Positions 9,604 to 18,493 of a stretch of DNA of 64,000 bases are shown here, one piece after another; the first letter of the stretch is position 1; every line of letters begins with the position of its first letter. Source of the stretch: Stentor roeselii (lineage: Eukaryota; Ciliophora; Heterotrichea; Heterotrichida; Stentoridae). The stretch lies in NCBI GenBank assembly GCA_006503475.1, contig RSEH01000156.1:49366-113365 (forward strand). Reading direction: 5' to 3'. Below the pieces are notes generated by a model. It searched no databases, was not told where the DNA came from, and was given only the letters and a program-made list of their open reading frames with translations. The translations under genes and the position numbers were made by a program.

Positions 9604-11652
9604 ATGATTAAAATAAGTCCCTCGTCTCCAAATGAAAGCCTTATGGACAACGGAATTCAATACACAGAGGTCACCAAGTCAACCAAGGTATCTTCCGCTG
9701 TGAAAATGAACAGTTTTAAAGAATCCACTCAAAAGTTCTACTTAAGGTACTACTTGTTGATAGTCTTTACTTTCTCTAACAACTTTTTGCATTTCTTTTT
9801 AGACTCACAGTCAACTATCCTGCTTATCGTCTCTATCAGTGTCTTGGTTTTTCTCGTGATTTTCAGCATGTTGGCCATCATCTGTGCAGAAAAAGAAGAA
9901 ATTCCTTCATTCAGCAGGTTTTTTAACACCTTCAACTTACTGATCATCACCGGGTTCTGCTTGATTGGGGTAGACCCGAATGTGATTGATTACTATTCAG
10001 AGAAGCGAGTTTTTTCATATGTCTCAAGTTTGCAAACATTGATTTTACTGTCATCATTAGGGTACCGATACTCAGTACGTTCAATAAAATACCCAGTTTT
10101 TACCCAGACCCTCGCAATTATTTCATTTATCTTGATAACCTGCATCCATTCAAACATCGAAAAAATCATTTACGAGTTTTTAGTCCTCACCTCCTTTCAC
10201 CTCATGGGAGCCCTGTTCATGCAGCAGTCTTCTCCAAGCAAACAAGGCAAAATCGTTCCATTGGGACCAGTTGTTTCAGGAGTAGAAGAAATCACTAGAA
10301 ATATCGACCTGGTCATTGAAAAAATGAATGAAATGAATGAAAATCCTGAATGTCGTGGAGGGTTACTTTTAGTTATTGAAGAGTTGAAGTCTATTCATAC
10401 CATGTTGAAAAATACTCCAAATATCTACTCTGCGCAACTTAACTCGATGCTTAAAGGAATGGACGAACAGGATAAAATCTTCATCGAACAGGCTTGCTTT
10501 GAAAGTTGCAGCGTTTCTCATATGGCTAGTCCTAAAGGTGAGAAGGTTAAAAAAGGGTTTTTAGAAAATTCTTATGGAGTCAGTGAACTCGCTGGAGTTT
10601 TGAAGGGGGTTGGAAAAGACTGGAATTTTAACACTTTTTTTATAAATGCTTGCACTAATGATACTCCTATTTTAGTGATAGGAGCTTATACGATTAAGAA
10701 CTATGGACTAGATGTAACTTTTGAAATTGATGAAGGGACTTTAATGAAGTTTTTAACTGAACTTGAAGGAAAGTACTTAAAAAATCATTATCATAACTCG
10801 GTTCATGGGGCAGATGTGATGTGCTCGTTGTTGTTTTTAATGCAAAATTCAATGCTTTTTGACCATATCTCCTCCCTTGAACTTTTGGCTTCTTTAGTCT
10901 CTGCCCTTGCTCATGACGTGGGCCATCCAGGAAAGAATAACAAGTTCATGGTGACCAGTAAAAGTGATATCGCGATTCTTTATAATGATATAAGTGTCCT
11001 TGAAATGATGCATGCCTCGATTTTGTTTCAGATTCTTAAAGTACAGGATTGCAATATTTTAGAAAAATGCACAGCTGAGACTTGGCTTAATATTCGCAAG
11101 GATGTTGTTGAGATGATTCTTGCTACTGATATGGGAAAACATTTTGAGTTGCTTGGAATTTTTAAGGCGAAGTATTTGACTACTGATCTTTATGAATTTA
11201 CTTGTAGGGAAACGAGAAATGATCTTTTTAAACTTATTATTAAGGCTGCTGATATTGGACATGCTGCGAAAAGTATTGATTTGCATGAGATTTGGTGTGG
11301 CTTGGTTATTAGGGAATTTTTTGAGCAAGGGGACTTGGAAAAGTCTTTAGGGCTTCCTGTTTCTATGTATTGTGACCGTGATACAACTGATGTCTGCAAA
11401 TCACAGACTGGTTTTATCAAAAATATTGTTTTTCCTTTGTTTACCAGTTTAAACACAGTTCTAAGCTCTCAAATTATTGATGATAAATGTGTTCAACAAC
11501 TTCTGCTTAACCAGAAGTACTGGGAAAACCAGAAAAAGTACGGTAGAGGGCATAGCTTGATGATAAACGCCGAAGAAACCTCGAAAAAAGGTCCTATTTT
11601 CCCAGAAATCAAGATTCGTAAGGGTAGCCTTCCTGAAAAGTCATTTTCTTGA
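9604..11652 (+). CDS. Membrane-bound 3',5'-cyclic nucleotide phosphodiesterase
   Basis: 682 residues from the first ATG (9604); the frame is open a little further upstream but only to a GTG. The N-terminal 200 residues hold about six hydrophobic segments, for example TILLIVSISVLVFLVIF. The C-terminal half is a class I PDE catalytic domain with the metal-binding residues in order: YHNSVHGADV (HNxxHxxDV), ALAHDVGHPGKNN (HDxxHxGxxN), the helix LATDMGKHFELL, KAADIGHAAKS and SQTGFIKNIVFPL (the conserved glutamine and phenylalanine of the nucleotide pocket). These are all the residues needed to hydrolyse cAMP or cGMP; specificity cannot be read. A PDE fused to a multi-helix membrane region is typical of ciliates and other alveolates. 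It probably controls ciliary beating or contraction signalling at a membrane. Divergent from the 8619-9533 gene. Confidence 0.93.
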   Translation: MIKISPSSPNESLMDNGIQYTEVTKSTKVSSAVKMNSFKESTQKFYLRYYLLIVFTFSNNFLHFFLDSQSTILLIVSISVLVFLVIFSMLAIICAEKEEIPSFSRFFNTFNLLIITGFCLIGVDPNVIDYYSEKRVFSYVSSLQTLILLSSLGYRYSVRSIKYPVFTQTLAIISFILITCIHSNIEKIIYEFLVLTSFHLMGALFMQQSSPSKQGKIVPLGPVVSGVEEITRNIDLVIEKMNEMNENPECRGGLLLVIEELKSIHTMLKNTPNIYSAQLNSMLKGMDEQDKIFIEQACFESCSVSHMASPKGEKVKKGFLENSYGVSELAGVLKGVGKDWNFNTFFINACTNDTPILVIGAYTIKNYGLDVTFEIDEGTLMKFLTELEGKYLKNHYHNSVHGADVMCSLLFLMQNSMLFDHISSLELLASLVSALAHDVGHPGKNNKFMVTSKSDIAILYNDISVLEMMHASILFQILKVQDCNILEKCTAETWLNIRKDVVEMILATDMGKHFELLGIFKAKYLTTDLYEFTCRETRNDLFKLIIKAADIGHAAKSIDLHEIWCGLVIREFFEQGDLEKSLGLPVSMYCDRDTTDVCKSQTGFIKNIVFPLFTSLNTVLSSQIIDDKCVQQLLLNQKYWENQKKYGRGHSLMINAEETSKKGPIFPEIKIRKGSLPEKSFS

Positions 11653-11769
11653 TAATAGTAGTCTATCAATCTAAAGTTTCTCAAATTTCTATAAAAATCT
11701 CAAATCATATGCTCAATAACTAAACCCTTAAAAATACATAAGACCATCTAAACCATAAAAAAAATCCTC

Positions 11770-11912
11770 AATCAATTATAATCATAAAAATCAATTATAA
11801 TCATAAAAATCAATTATAATCATAAAAATCAATTATTATCATAAAAATCAACTATAATCATAAAAATCAACTATAATCATAAAAATCAATTATAATCATA
11901 AAAATCAATTAA
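11770..11912. repeat. 19-bp tandem repeat, about 7.5 copies
   Basis: Unit AATCATAAAAATCAATTAT repeated with few changes (occasional ATTATTATC or CAACTATAATC variants). The array ends two bases before the stop codon of the CYB5D1-like gene (minus strand), so it must make up that gene's 3' UTR or terminator region. Confidence 0.9.
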
Positions 11913-11913
11913 T

Positions 11914-12594
11914 CTAGGAAATATCATTAAAGTAAATATGTATCGCTGGCACATAAAACTCATCATCAATATTATACTTCAAAAACTCTTCCGCCTCATC
12001 TAAAATCCCATTTTCATCAAGAGTCAATTCCATATCAAGAGGCCTATTAAGTCTTTTCCAAGTATAATTCCCGGAGTTACTATTGATTTTTTCCAGTCTT
12101 TCTTGAATCTCCTGAAGAGTCTCTTCACTAGCGACAGTGATACAGTCTTCATCTCTGGTCAGCATATTGATAATTCTGATTTTTCTAGCTTTTTTCGTCA
12201 GTTTCCCAATGCAGAAGTCTTTCTTTCGCTTCCACCAAGGAAGAGATGTGATTGAACCACCTGGCATCGCATCTGGAATATCGAGATAAGCACCCCAAGG
12301 ACAATAAACTGTTTCTAAATTGGTTCTTGGGTCTATGAAAGTACGAGGATCGCCTGTCTCTCGGTCAAACCAATGAGAGATGTCGTTTCCTCCAGCCTTT
12401 ATCAATGGTTGGGTCTTCGGGTCACCTGCATAACTGTTACCCAAGTTTGACTGGATCAGCTCGGAGATATCGAAGACTTGGTGGAAAAAACTCACCCAAC
12501 AGTCGAAGGCCTTGTTGTGGTTTTCAACTTCTTCTGGAATGTAAAAACGACGCTTTTTGTAAGGTTTCCGAATTGACTTGGGGTCGATATTCAT
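11914..12594 (-). CDS. Cytochrome b5 domain-containing protein 1 (CYB5D1)-like ciliary protein
   Basis: 226 residues, about the length of metazoan CYB5D1. Residues 15-110 carry the CYB5D1 pattern: RRFYIPEEVENHN (the opening of the cytochrome b5 fold), WVSFFHQVFDISELI, then AGGNDISHWFD followed by DPRTFIDPRT, as in the vertebrate protein. The usual HPGG heme-ligand loop of cytochrome b5 is replaced in this family by the GGNDISHWFD segment. CYB5D1 is known as a conserved protein of motile cilia linked to the axoneme, with a role in ciliary beating and redox response. The C-terminal half (about 130-226) also follows CYB5D1, including a helical stretch and an acidic end. Start ATG 12594; the 3' end runs straight into a 19-bp minisatellite. 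Confidence 0.8.
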   Translation of the reverse strand: MNIDPKSIRKPYKKRRFYIPEEVENHNKAFDCWVSFFHQVFDISELIQSNLGNSYAGDPKTQPLIKAGGNDISHWFDRETGDPRTFIDPRTNLETVYCPWGAYLDIPDAMPGGSITSLPWWKRKKDFCIGKLTKKARKIRIINMLTRDEDCITVASEETLQEIQERLEKINSNSGNYTWKRLNRPLDMELTLDENGILDEAEEFLKYNIDDEFYVPAIHIYFNDIS

Positions 12595-12947
12595 TTTTAT
12601 TAGAATATGATTGAGTTTAAGATGGAATATTTTTTTCTTTGTAGGGTGGTGATTTGTTTCTGTTGTTTAGGTACTTTAGAGGTTTTAATTTGGATTTTAT
12701 TAATTTTGAGCTGTTCGTTAAATGCTTCCATAAACAATCTAAAAATCAAATATTTCTTATCATTTAATTATTTTCCAAATATAATAAAATACTGAACAAA
12801 GCCATTTTCAACCCTTTTCATCTCCAGGCCAAAACATAATCAACACAATAATTTCTTCCTTTTCCTAAAAAATTAAAACTTAGACTCTAAAAATTGAATA
12901 AAAATCTCTATAATATAAATGAGTCTAGACTCAGCCCATCAGAATAA
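12595..12947. promoter_or_regulatory. Divergent promoter region, with a short upstream ORF
   Basis: 353 bp between the CYB5D1-like start (minus) and the Ttd14-like start (plus). A 14-codon ORF, ATG 12919 to TAG 12963, begins 29 bp before the Ttd14-like ATG and overlaps it in another frame. If the transcript includes it, it would reduce translation of the main ORF; alternatively the transcript starts after it. The hydrophobic plus-strand ORF at 12607-12795 looks like chance AT-rich sequence. Confidence 0.4.
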
Positions 12948-14258
12948 ATGGAAGTTTCATTAGACTCTTTATTACTCACCCTAATCCTAGGATGCTTAGC
13001 GATTCTAGTCTTCCGAAACAAGTCATCCATCCCATCCTCCCCAAAATCAGGCCAACAAGCTGGAAAATCACGAATCCGTCGAAGTAAGTCGACAGTAGCC
13101 GACGAATACAACAGTCAAGACGTCTTCCGCATCGTGATAACCGGGGGTCCATGTGCAGGTAAAACGACAGGAATCAACAAATTAGCCTCAGAGTTGTCAA
13201 ACAGCGTCAAAGTCCTCGTCGTTCCTGAAGCTTCAACTTTACTAGTCAAAGGCGGAGCAATAAACAACTTTGAAGGCTTAGACAACAACGCGCAAGTCGA
13301 ATTTCAAGCAAGTTTAATGCAGCTTCAAATGGCTTTAGAAGACGCTTTCACCCAAATCGCCTCGTCTGTGCAAGAAAGAAGCATCGTCATTTGTGATCGC
13401 GGGCTTATGGACGGGTCTGCTTATATCAGTCCTGAACTTTGGCAGGCATTGCTGGATGAACGAGGATGGACTGTTGTGCATTTGAGGGATCGGAGGTATG
13501 AAGCCGTCGTGCATATGGTCACTGCTGCTGATGGAGCTGAAAAGTTTTATTCTTTGATGAATAATGAGGCAAGGCATGAAGGGCTGGAACTTGCCAGGGA
13601 AGTTGATGAAAAATTGCAAAGGGCTTGGACCGGTCACAGTCATTTAAGCATCATCGATAATCACTCCACAGACAGCTTTGAAGAAAAAATTAACAATTTG
13701 CTAACCAAAGTCCTAAGATTTATGGGAGCTAGAACAAGTGGTGCCTGGAAAAAAAAGATTCTAATTAAAAACACTGGAGCCATTCCAGTTATCAACAATC
13801 TTCAAGTTGTAAGAGTGCTGATTGATGATACATTTTTAAAGCAAAGCAACGAAAATGTAGCAAAAATCCAAAAACGAGGACAATCCGGAAGTTATATTTA
13901 TAATCATTGTACGAAAAAAAGGACTGAATTCGACGATTATAGAGTGAATAAATGCCAGATAACAGCCCGGGAATATATTTTACTTGGAGAAAATAAAGAT
14001 GTTTCTAGGAAAACAGTGAAAAGAGTTCGACAATGCTTTATTTACAAGTCAAATTATTTCATGATTGACACTTATCTTAATGTGAAAAAAGGAGTTTCTG
14101 TTCTTAGGGCTGATATTTTGAATTTAGAGGATATTGCTTTACCTCCTGAAATTTCTATTGTCAGAGATGTGACTGATGACCCTGGGTATAGTACTTATAT
14201 CATGAGCAAGATCAATTGGTATGTTTCATCTGAAGACAAAAATATTATAGTTGAATAG
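12948..14258 (+). CDS. Ttd14-like P-loop ATPase with CYTH-like C-terminal domain
   Basis: 436 residues. Residues 6-22 are a hydrophobic helix (a membrane anchor), then a basic linker. Residues 60-255 are an AAA_28/Ttd14-type P-loop domain: Walker A GGPCAGKTT at 66-74, the family hallmark EASTLL after strand two, QASLMQLQMALEDAF, and CDRGLMDGSAYI (Walker B-like DRG). Residues about 270-430 form a beta-rich CYTH-like domain (RVLIDDTFL, EYILLGENK, CFIYKSNYFMIDTYL), as in Drosophila TRPL translocation defect 14, which binds GTP and phosphoinositide and is needed for membrane trafficking of the TRPL channel. The same pair of domains occurs widely in protists. The start ATG lies in AATAAATGG. The N-terminal anchor is unlike the fly protein. 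Confidence 0.85.
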   Translation: MEVSLDSLLLTLILGCLAILVFRNKSSIPSSPKSGQQAGKSRIRRSKSTVADEYNSQDVFRIVITGGPCAGKTTGINKLASELSNSVKVLVVPEASTLLVKGGAINNFEGLDNNAQVEFQASLMQLQMALEDAFTQIASSVQERSIVICDRGLMDGSAYISPELWQALLDERGWTVVHLRDRRYEAVVHMVTAADGAEKFYSLMNNEARHEGLELAREVDEKLQRAWTGHSHLSIIDNHSTDSFEEKINNLLTKVLRFMGARTSGAWKKKILIKNTGAIPVINNLQVVRVLIDDTFLKQSNENVAKIQKRGQSGSYIYNHCTKKRTEFDDYRVNKCQITAREYILLGENKDVSRKTVKRVRQCFIYKSNYFMIDTYLNVKKGVSVLRADILNLEDIALPPEISIVRDVTDDPGYSTYIMSKINWYVSSEDKNIIVE

Positions 14259-14541
14259 TTTAGATGAATGGATTTAGGAATAGTTGTTTACTATTAGGCT
14301 ACTTTTAATTAATTGAGATATTTTAAGTCATTTATGATCCAAAAGGAAATCTTCAATCTAATTCTACTCTGTTCGATGAATTTGCAATCGATTTAGAAGA
14401 TTCTATTAATATGAATTCCGAAAAATGAAACAATCAACTTTCCAATCCTCACAATTTTCCTGTTTATAATAGATTTGATATCTTAATTCTATGTAATGAA
14501 AATTCAATAAATACTAAATATGCTTATTCCATCAACAAAAT

Positions 14542-16017
14542 TCAAAATCTAAATTTAAATTTTCTTCTCTTCAATTCACTTTCCCTAACAATCGATTCCC
14601 AATTATCAATCTTATCAAAAGCAACAAGAATTAATTTTTTCATTTCAATTTCATTCAAATGATAATCAGGTTTAGGTTTATCAGGCAAGATGAGTTCACA
14701 AGGACTAGTCTCTCCTCTGGCAATAGCAGCTTCTCTCAAATACCAATTTTTTTTATATTCTTCTGCAGTTTTCTTGCAGTCCACCTTATATCTTCCAAAC
14801 TCTTTAATGAACTCTCTGACTTTATTCCTGAAGAAGTCTTTGATATAAAAGCATTTAACTTCTTGCGGTATGATGACACTTGTAAAAGCTCTTTCTTTGA
14901 TACTGATTTTCGATTTTCTTTTCATGCTATTACTTCCCAGAAGTTTAGTAAAAGCTTTATTTTTTCTTCGAGAAGAGACTTTTGCTTCAACGACATTCCA
15001 GCTGAGAAGTCTCATGCTCCAAGTGATTCGATTTTCTAATAAAATTTGTTTAAACATTCTTTGAATCAAAACGATTTTCGACTTCCATTTATACATCATC
15101 TTGCTCAGCCGGTCCTTATTCGCTGCTTTTTCAATAAGGTTCAAACATATAAACCTGTATTTCGCTCTTCTATTTTTCACCCAAAGCTTTACGACTCCTA
15201 CTAATTTCAAAAGTTTTCTTTTCGCGAGGTTTCTTCGAAACTTCCAAACAATTCCTAAAAATAATGCGATTGCTTTAGTAACAATACAAAAAACCTTTAG
15301 CTTCTTTTGAGCTATTTTGTGTAAGTTCTAAGTTTTTTTTACTTTTTGTTGAAGGATTTTTTGGAATATAAAGTTTGTGACTGTCGAAACAGTGATCATC
15401 GTGAACCAGGTAAGTTCAAGTTGAATATAAAACTCTTTTTGTTTAACCCTCAAAAACTTTTTCTTCTTTTCCTTGATTTTTTCCTGGATTTTTTCTTTTT
15501 TTTCCTTCAAGATTTTTTTTTTGTTTTCCTTCGTTTTTTCGATTTTTTCTAATTTTTCCTGAGATTTTAACTGAATTTCAAGATTTCTGCTTTCTGGGTA
15601 AAATTTCGAAAGGTTTCGATTCATAGAAAGGATCTCAGAATTTTTAGTATTCGGGCGAAAAGACAAGGAATCGATGATGATTCGAGGACTTGTCGAAAAT
15701 TGAATTGAGGGACTGCTTGGTCCTGTAGTTGAGACGTTGTAGTACCCAGGACCTAAAGGCGAAGTATAGCCCAGGTCCGTGCGAGTGTTTTTTGAGGAAC
15801 TGTATCCTTTGATGATCTTTAATGCAAGTTCTTTTTTCTGTGTAGGTTTTACTATCGGCTTTTGTTTGATTTGCTTTGAGAAGTCTGAGAGAAAAAGATT
15901 TACTAATGAAGATTCTTTTGAGTTTGTGCTGAGAACTGGTGATAAAAGTCTCTGACTGTAACTTCTGATGTTTTTACTGCCGTCTGGCCCGAGTGATGCT
16001 GTGTAATTGAGGATCAT
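14542..16017 (-). CDS. Coiled-coil/basic protein, two exons, 486 aa
   Basis: Two ORFs join across a 15-nt intron at 15328-15342. Exon 1 (16017-15343) starts at the ATG reading MILNYTASLGPDG; the frame is open further upstream only to a GTG. It is disordered and Ser/Pro-rich, then a Lys/Glu coiled coil at about residues 160-200. Exon 2 (15327-14542) is a highly basic helical region with many Trp and Arg residues (for example RNLAKRKLLKLVGVVKLWVK), resembling arrays of IQ-type helices without a clear IQxxxRGxxxR consensus, and ends in an acidic-basic tail. The fold suggests a cytoskeletal protein, possibly calmodulin-binding; this is inference. The spliced protein reads through the junction as ILQQK/NLHKIAQ. 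Confidence 0.75.
15328..15342 (-). other. 15-nt intron of the 14542-16017 gene
   Basis: Read on the minus strand: GTAAAAAAAACTTAG, exactly 15 nt, phase 0. Retention gives an in-frame TAG; removal joins CAG CAA AAA to AAC TTA CAC and opens a frame to the next exon. Confidence 0.85.
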
Positions 16018-16179
16018 GGCGAAATAATAAAAATTACTATTCAATATCAATGATTTTTTCACTTTAAATTAATAAAAATTCGAAGATATTAAATCATCTG
16101 AAAATTGTAAGATTGAAGCTTGTTTAAACTGAATAAAACAAACCTTCAATTCTTCCAGATATTAAAATAGTTCATTATA

Positions 16180-16770
16180 ATGAATTCATCTGAAAATTCA
16201 TATTTAAACCTGCACCCCCAAGAATACCGGGCTGAAGACTCTCGACCTATGAAAGACTCGCCTATTCCAAAACTAACCCACAGTCGATGCGAGCCGTCAA
16301 CTGGCAGAGAAGACCCAATTTCTCCAATTGAAGAAGAAGATTCTCTTGAAAACCTCAGCAAAACCACTACTCCATCAAAAACTCTTCAAGAAATCAACGA
16401 CTCTGAAGGCCCAAGGTTAAATGAAGACCAGTCACCGTCATCTCAAGGGTACAAACAAAAAATGGCTCATTTCATGGAACCTTCAGAGAAAGACTTCATT
16501 TTTAAATCAGCCCAGCGAGTAAGAATCAGCGAATCTGGAGAACAAGTCGTTGATATTTCTTGGACTGAGTTCAAAAAGAAGTGCAAAGAAAACTTTTCAA
16601 GTAAAATCTCGACACCGACTCAAACTTCTGCAAAGGACTTGAAACTTGCAATGAGTCAGAATAAAAGTCCTATGAGGAGGTCGAAAAGACTTGCTGATAT
16701 CAAAAGTCAAACATGTGAAAAAAGAAAAGCGATGACTGATTTGAAGAAAGTAAAGAAAATTAAGAGATAA
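16180..16770 (+). CDS. Hypothetical basic, disordered protein, 196 aa
   Basis: Complete ORF from ATG 16180 (context ATTATAATG). Residues 1-100 are polar and rich in Ser, Pro, Glu and Asp. Residues 105-150 contain one short ordered-looking stretch (KDFIFKSAQRVRISESGEQV, then DISWTEFKKKCKENF). The last 45 residues are strongly basic (ending DLKKVKKIKR), which could be a nuclear localisation or nucleic-acid-binding tail. No family recognised. Normal codon use for the window. Confidence 0.65.
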   Translation: MNSSENSYLNLHPQEYRAEDSRPMKDSPIPKLTHSRCEPSTGREDPISPIEEEDSLENLSKTTTPSKTLQEINDSEGPRLNEDQSPSSQGYKQKMAHFMEPSEKDFIFKSAQRVRISESGEQVVDISWTEFKKKCKENFSSKISTPTQTSAKDLKLAMSQNKSPMRRSKRLADIKSQTCEKRKAMTDLKKVKKIKR

Positions 16771-16888
16771 CTTGTATAATTCAATATTTTTATCAAAAGG
16801 TTTAGGATTTGATGATGGATTTTTTTTAGTAGTTTTAGGATTAGAGTTTTTTAGGTATTTTTAGTGGAAATTTTTTTAAATAAATTCA

Positions 16889-17563
16889 ATGTCTGATGTG
16901 GAAAAAGGCATCTTTGGTGTGATCAAAGCTTCTCAGAATTATTTTTCTTCACTTGACTCTGAACTTTCAGACACAGCGAAACGTCACATCAGTAAAAAAA
17001 GCCAAGACCAAAAATGCGAGTTAGAAGATAGCAAGTTCCAGCTTCAACAACTCCAAGAGCGCTTAAAAGCTTTAGAAGACGAAAAGTTCCGAATTGAAGG
17101 AGAATGTGGCAGAATAAACTTAAAGAAAAGCAAGTTGTCTTATTACAACTCAGAGTACAAAAACGAGATCTTCGCCTTGCAAAAAGAACTTTTCGAGCTC
17201 GAATCAAGTATTTTCTAGTCAGCCATTGGAAACGTGCTTACTCTAACACCCAGAGAAGCTCTTTTCAAGCATCAAGTCGAAGACTTTTCAGAAGAATCTT
17301 TTCTCTCAGTCACAAAAAGCCATAAAAATTACCAAAGCAGAATTTTAGTTTCTCAAAATGAACTCGCTAAGGCCGAAGCCCAGATACAAAAAATCCAGGA
17401 AGAGCTAAAAAACGAGACTCGTTTATTAGAAAATTTAAATTACCAGCTTTCAGCAGCGATTTGTGACAAAAAGCAACTTTTAAACAACAGTAAAAAAGCA
17501 TTTGATGAAAAATTTAGAAATTTTAATATCAGGCTGCCAAGAAGGTCTTTCACATATAAATAA
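16889..17563 (+). CDS. Coiled-coil protein, two exons, 219 aa
   Basis: Exon 1 is 16889-17207 and exon 2 is 17223-17563, joined across the 15-nt intron 17208-17222. The junction reads LFELES/TIGNVLTLTP. Nearly the whole protein is heptad-like helix: residues 40-110 (for example FQLQQLQERLKALEDEKFRI) and 140-205 (AKAEAQIQKIQEELKNE). A short non-helical linker lies at the junction (about 107-130). The C-terminus is basic. No known family; the arrangement resembles small ciliary or basal-body coiled-coil proteins. Confidence 0.8.
17208..17222 (+). other. 15-nt intron of the 16889-17563 gene
   Basis: GTATTTTCTAGTCAG, exactly 15 nt, phase 1. An internal TAG is in frame if the intron is kept. The alternative AG at 17217-17218 would give an 11-nt intron and the wrong frame, so the 15-nt form is preferred. 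Confidence 0.85.
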
Positions 17564-17702
17564 ACTTCAGGAAGTGCTGATTAAATTAGCAGAAACGACA
17601 TAATTTATAAGGATTTTTTAGTTTTTAAACAAATTAAATACAATTTTTTTCTCATTTTTTCTCATTTTCTGCCATTGTCTTTCAAAATTTAAATTTTTTA
17701 TA

Positions 17703-18476
17703 ATGTCCACTTTCAAAGATCTCATCACTGACATCTATGAAGAGCTTACCCAGCTGAGAGAAAACCCGAAATTGTACAGCAAGAAAGTTGCTGACGAGTT
17801 TGACAACTATCGCTCGAATAACGCTCGCCATCGCCCTAATACGGTCCCTGTGTTGACTAGAGAAGGTCTCAAGGCCGTCAAAGAAGCCTTTGATGAACTT
17901 GAAAGTCTTTCCAGACTTCCTCCTTTGATTTGGTCTGATGGACTTGCTAGTGCTGCACTTACTCATTGCAATGATACTGGACCGTTAGGGATTGTTGGTC
18001 ATATTGGCAGCAGAGAAACCACACTTCAGCAACGCATTGAAAAAAATGGAAAATGGAGTGAAAGTATTGCTGAGGCTCTTGACTATGGATCGGTCACTGG
18101 ATTTGAAGTTGTTTTTAGTCTTTTAGTTGATGATGGCTTAACTACCCGCCCTCACAGAAAAGCCCTGCTGAATCCCAATTATTCAAAAGTCGGAATAGGC
18201 GCTTCTCCTCACAGCGAGTTCAAAACATTAGCCTGTTTGCTCTTCGCAGTAAACTACGACGACAACGATGACTTCGAAAGAGAAAACGTAAGTGAAAACC
18301 TAGTCCCTCGCAATCCCGAAGTTTCAAACTGGCTAGACGGTGCAGTTAAACTAACCTGTGAAGTCAGAGTAGAATCAGAAAACGGAAAAAGCGTAAAAAA
18401 GGCGAAAAAATACTGGGAAATGCATGACGGGACCATTCAGATCACGGAAGAAGTTATTACTCCGAAGGATGACTAA
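17703..18476 (+). CDS. CAP (SCP/PR-1) domain protein, apparently cytosolic
   Basis: 257 residues with a CAP domain at about 15-190: an N-terminal helix (YEELTQLRENPKLYSKKVA), PPLIWSDGLASAALTHCND (the family's LxWxxxLAxxAxxxA), GHIGSRETTLQQRIEKNGKW, then SIAEALDYG, LVDDGLTTRPHRKALLNPNY and KVGIGASPHSEFKTLACLLF. The two His residues and the acidic residue that line the CAP cavity (in GHIG, SIAEA and PHRKALL) appear to be present. Unlike most CAP proteins there is no signal peptide, so it is probably intracellular. The C-terminal 60 residues form an extra beta-rich piece. CAP proteins bind sterols, lipids or ions in other organisms; the role here is unknown. It ends 18 bp from the convergent WD40-channel gene. 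Confidence 0.85.
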   Translation: MSTFKDLITDIYEELTQLRENPKLYSKKVADEFDNYRSNNARHRPNTVPVLTREGLKAVKEAFDELESLSRLPPLIWSDGLASAALTHCNDTGPLGIVGHIGSRETTLQQRIEKNGKWSESIAEALDYGSVTGFEVVFSLLVDDGLTTRPHRKALLNPNYSKVGIGASPHSEFKTLACLLFAVNYDDNDDFERENVSENLVPRNPEVSNWLDGAVKLTCEVRVESENGKSVKKAKKYWEMHDGTIQITEEVITPKDD

Positions 18477-18493
18477 GTAGGTAATCATTAAGT

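Noticed and set aside
12607-12795. Hydrophobic 62-codon ORF in the divergent region
   Set aside because: Low-complexity hydrophobic composition typical of AT-rich non-coding DNA; there is no matching start context, and it lies where two promoters are expected.
18289-18304. GTAAGTGAAAACCTAG, a 16-nt intron-like sequence in the CAP gene
   Set aside because: Removing it shifts the frame to an early stop, while the unspliced ORF continues for about 57 well-formed residues.
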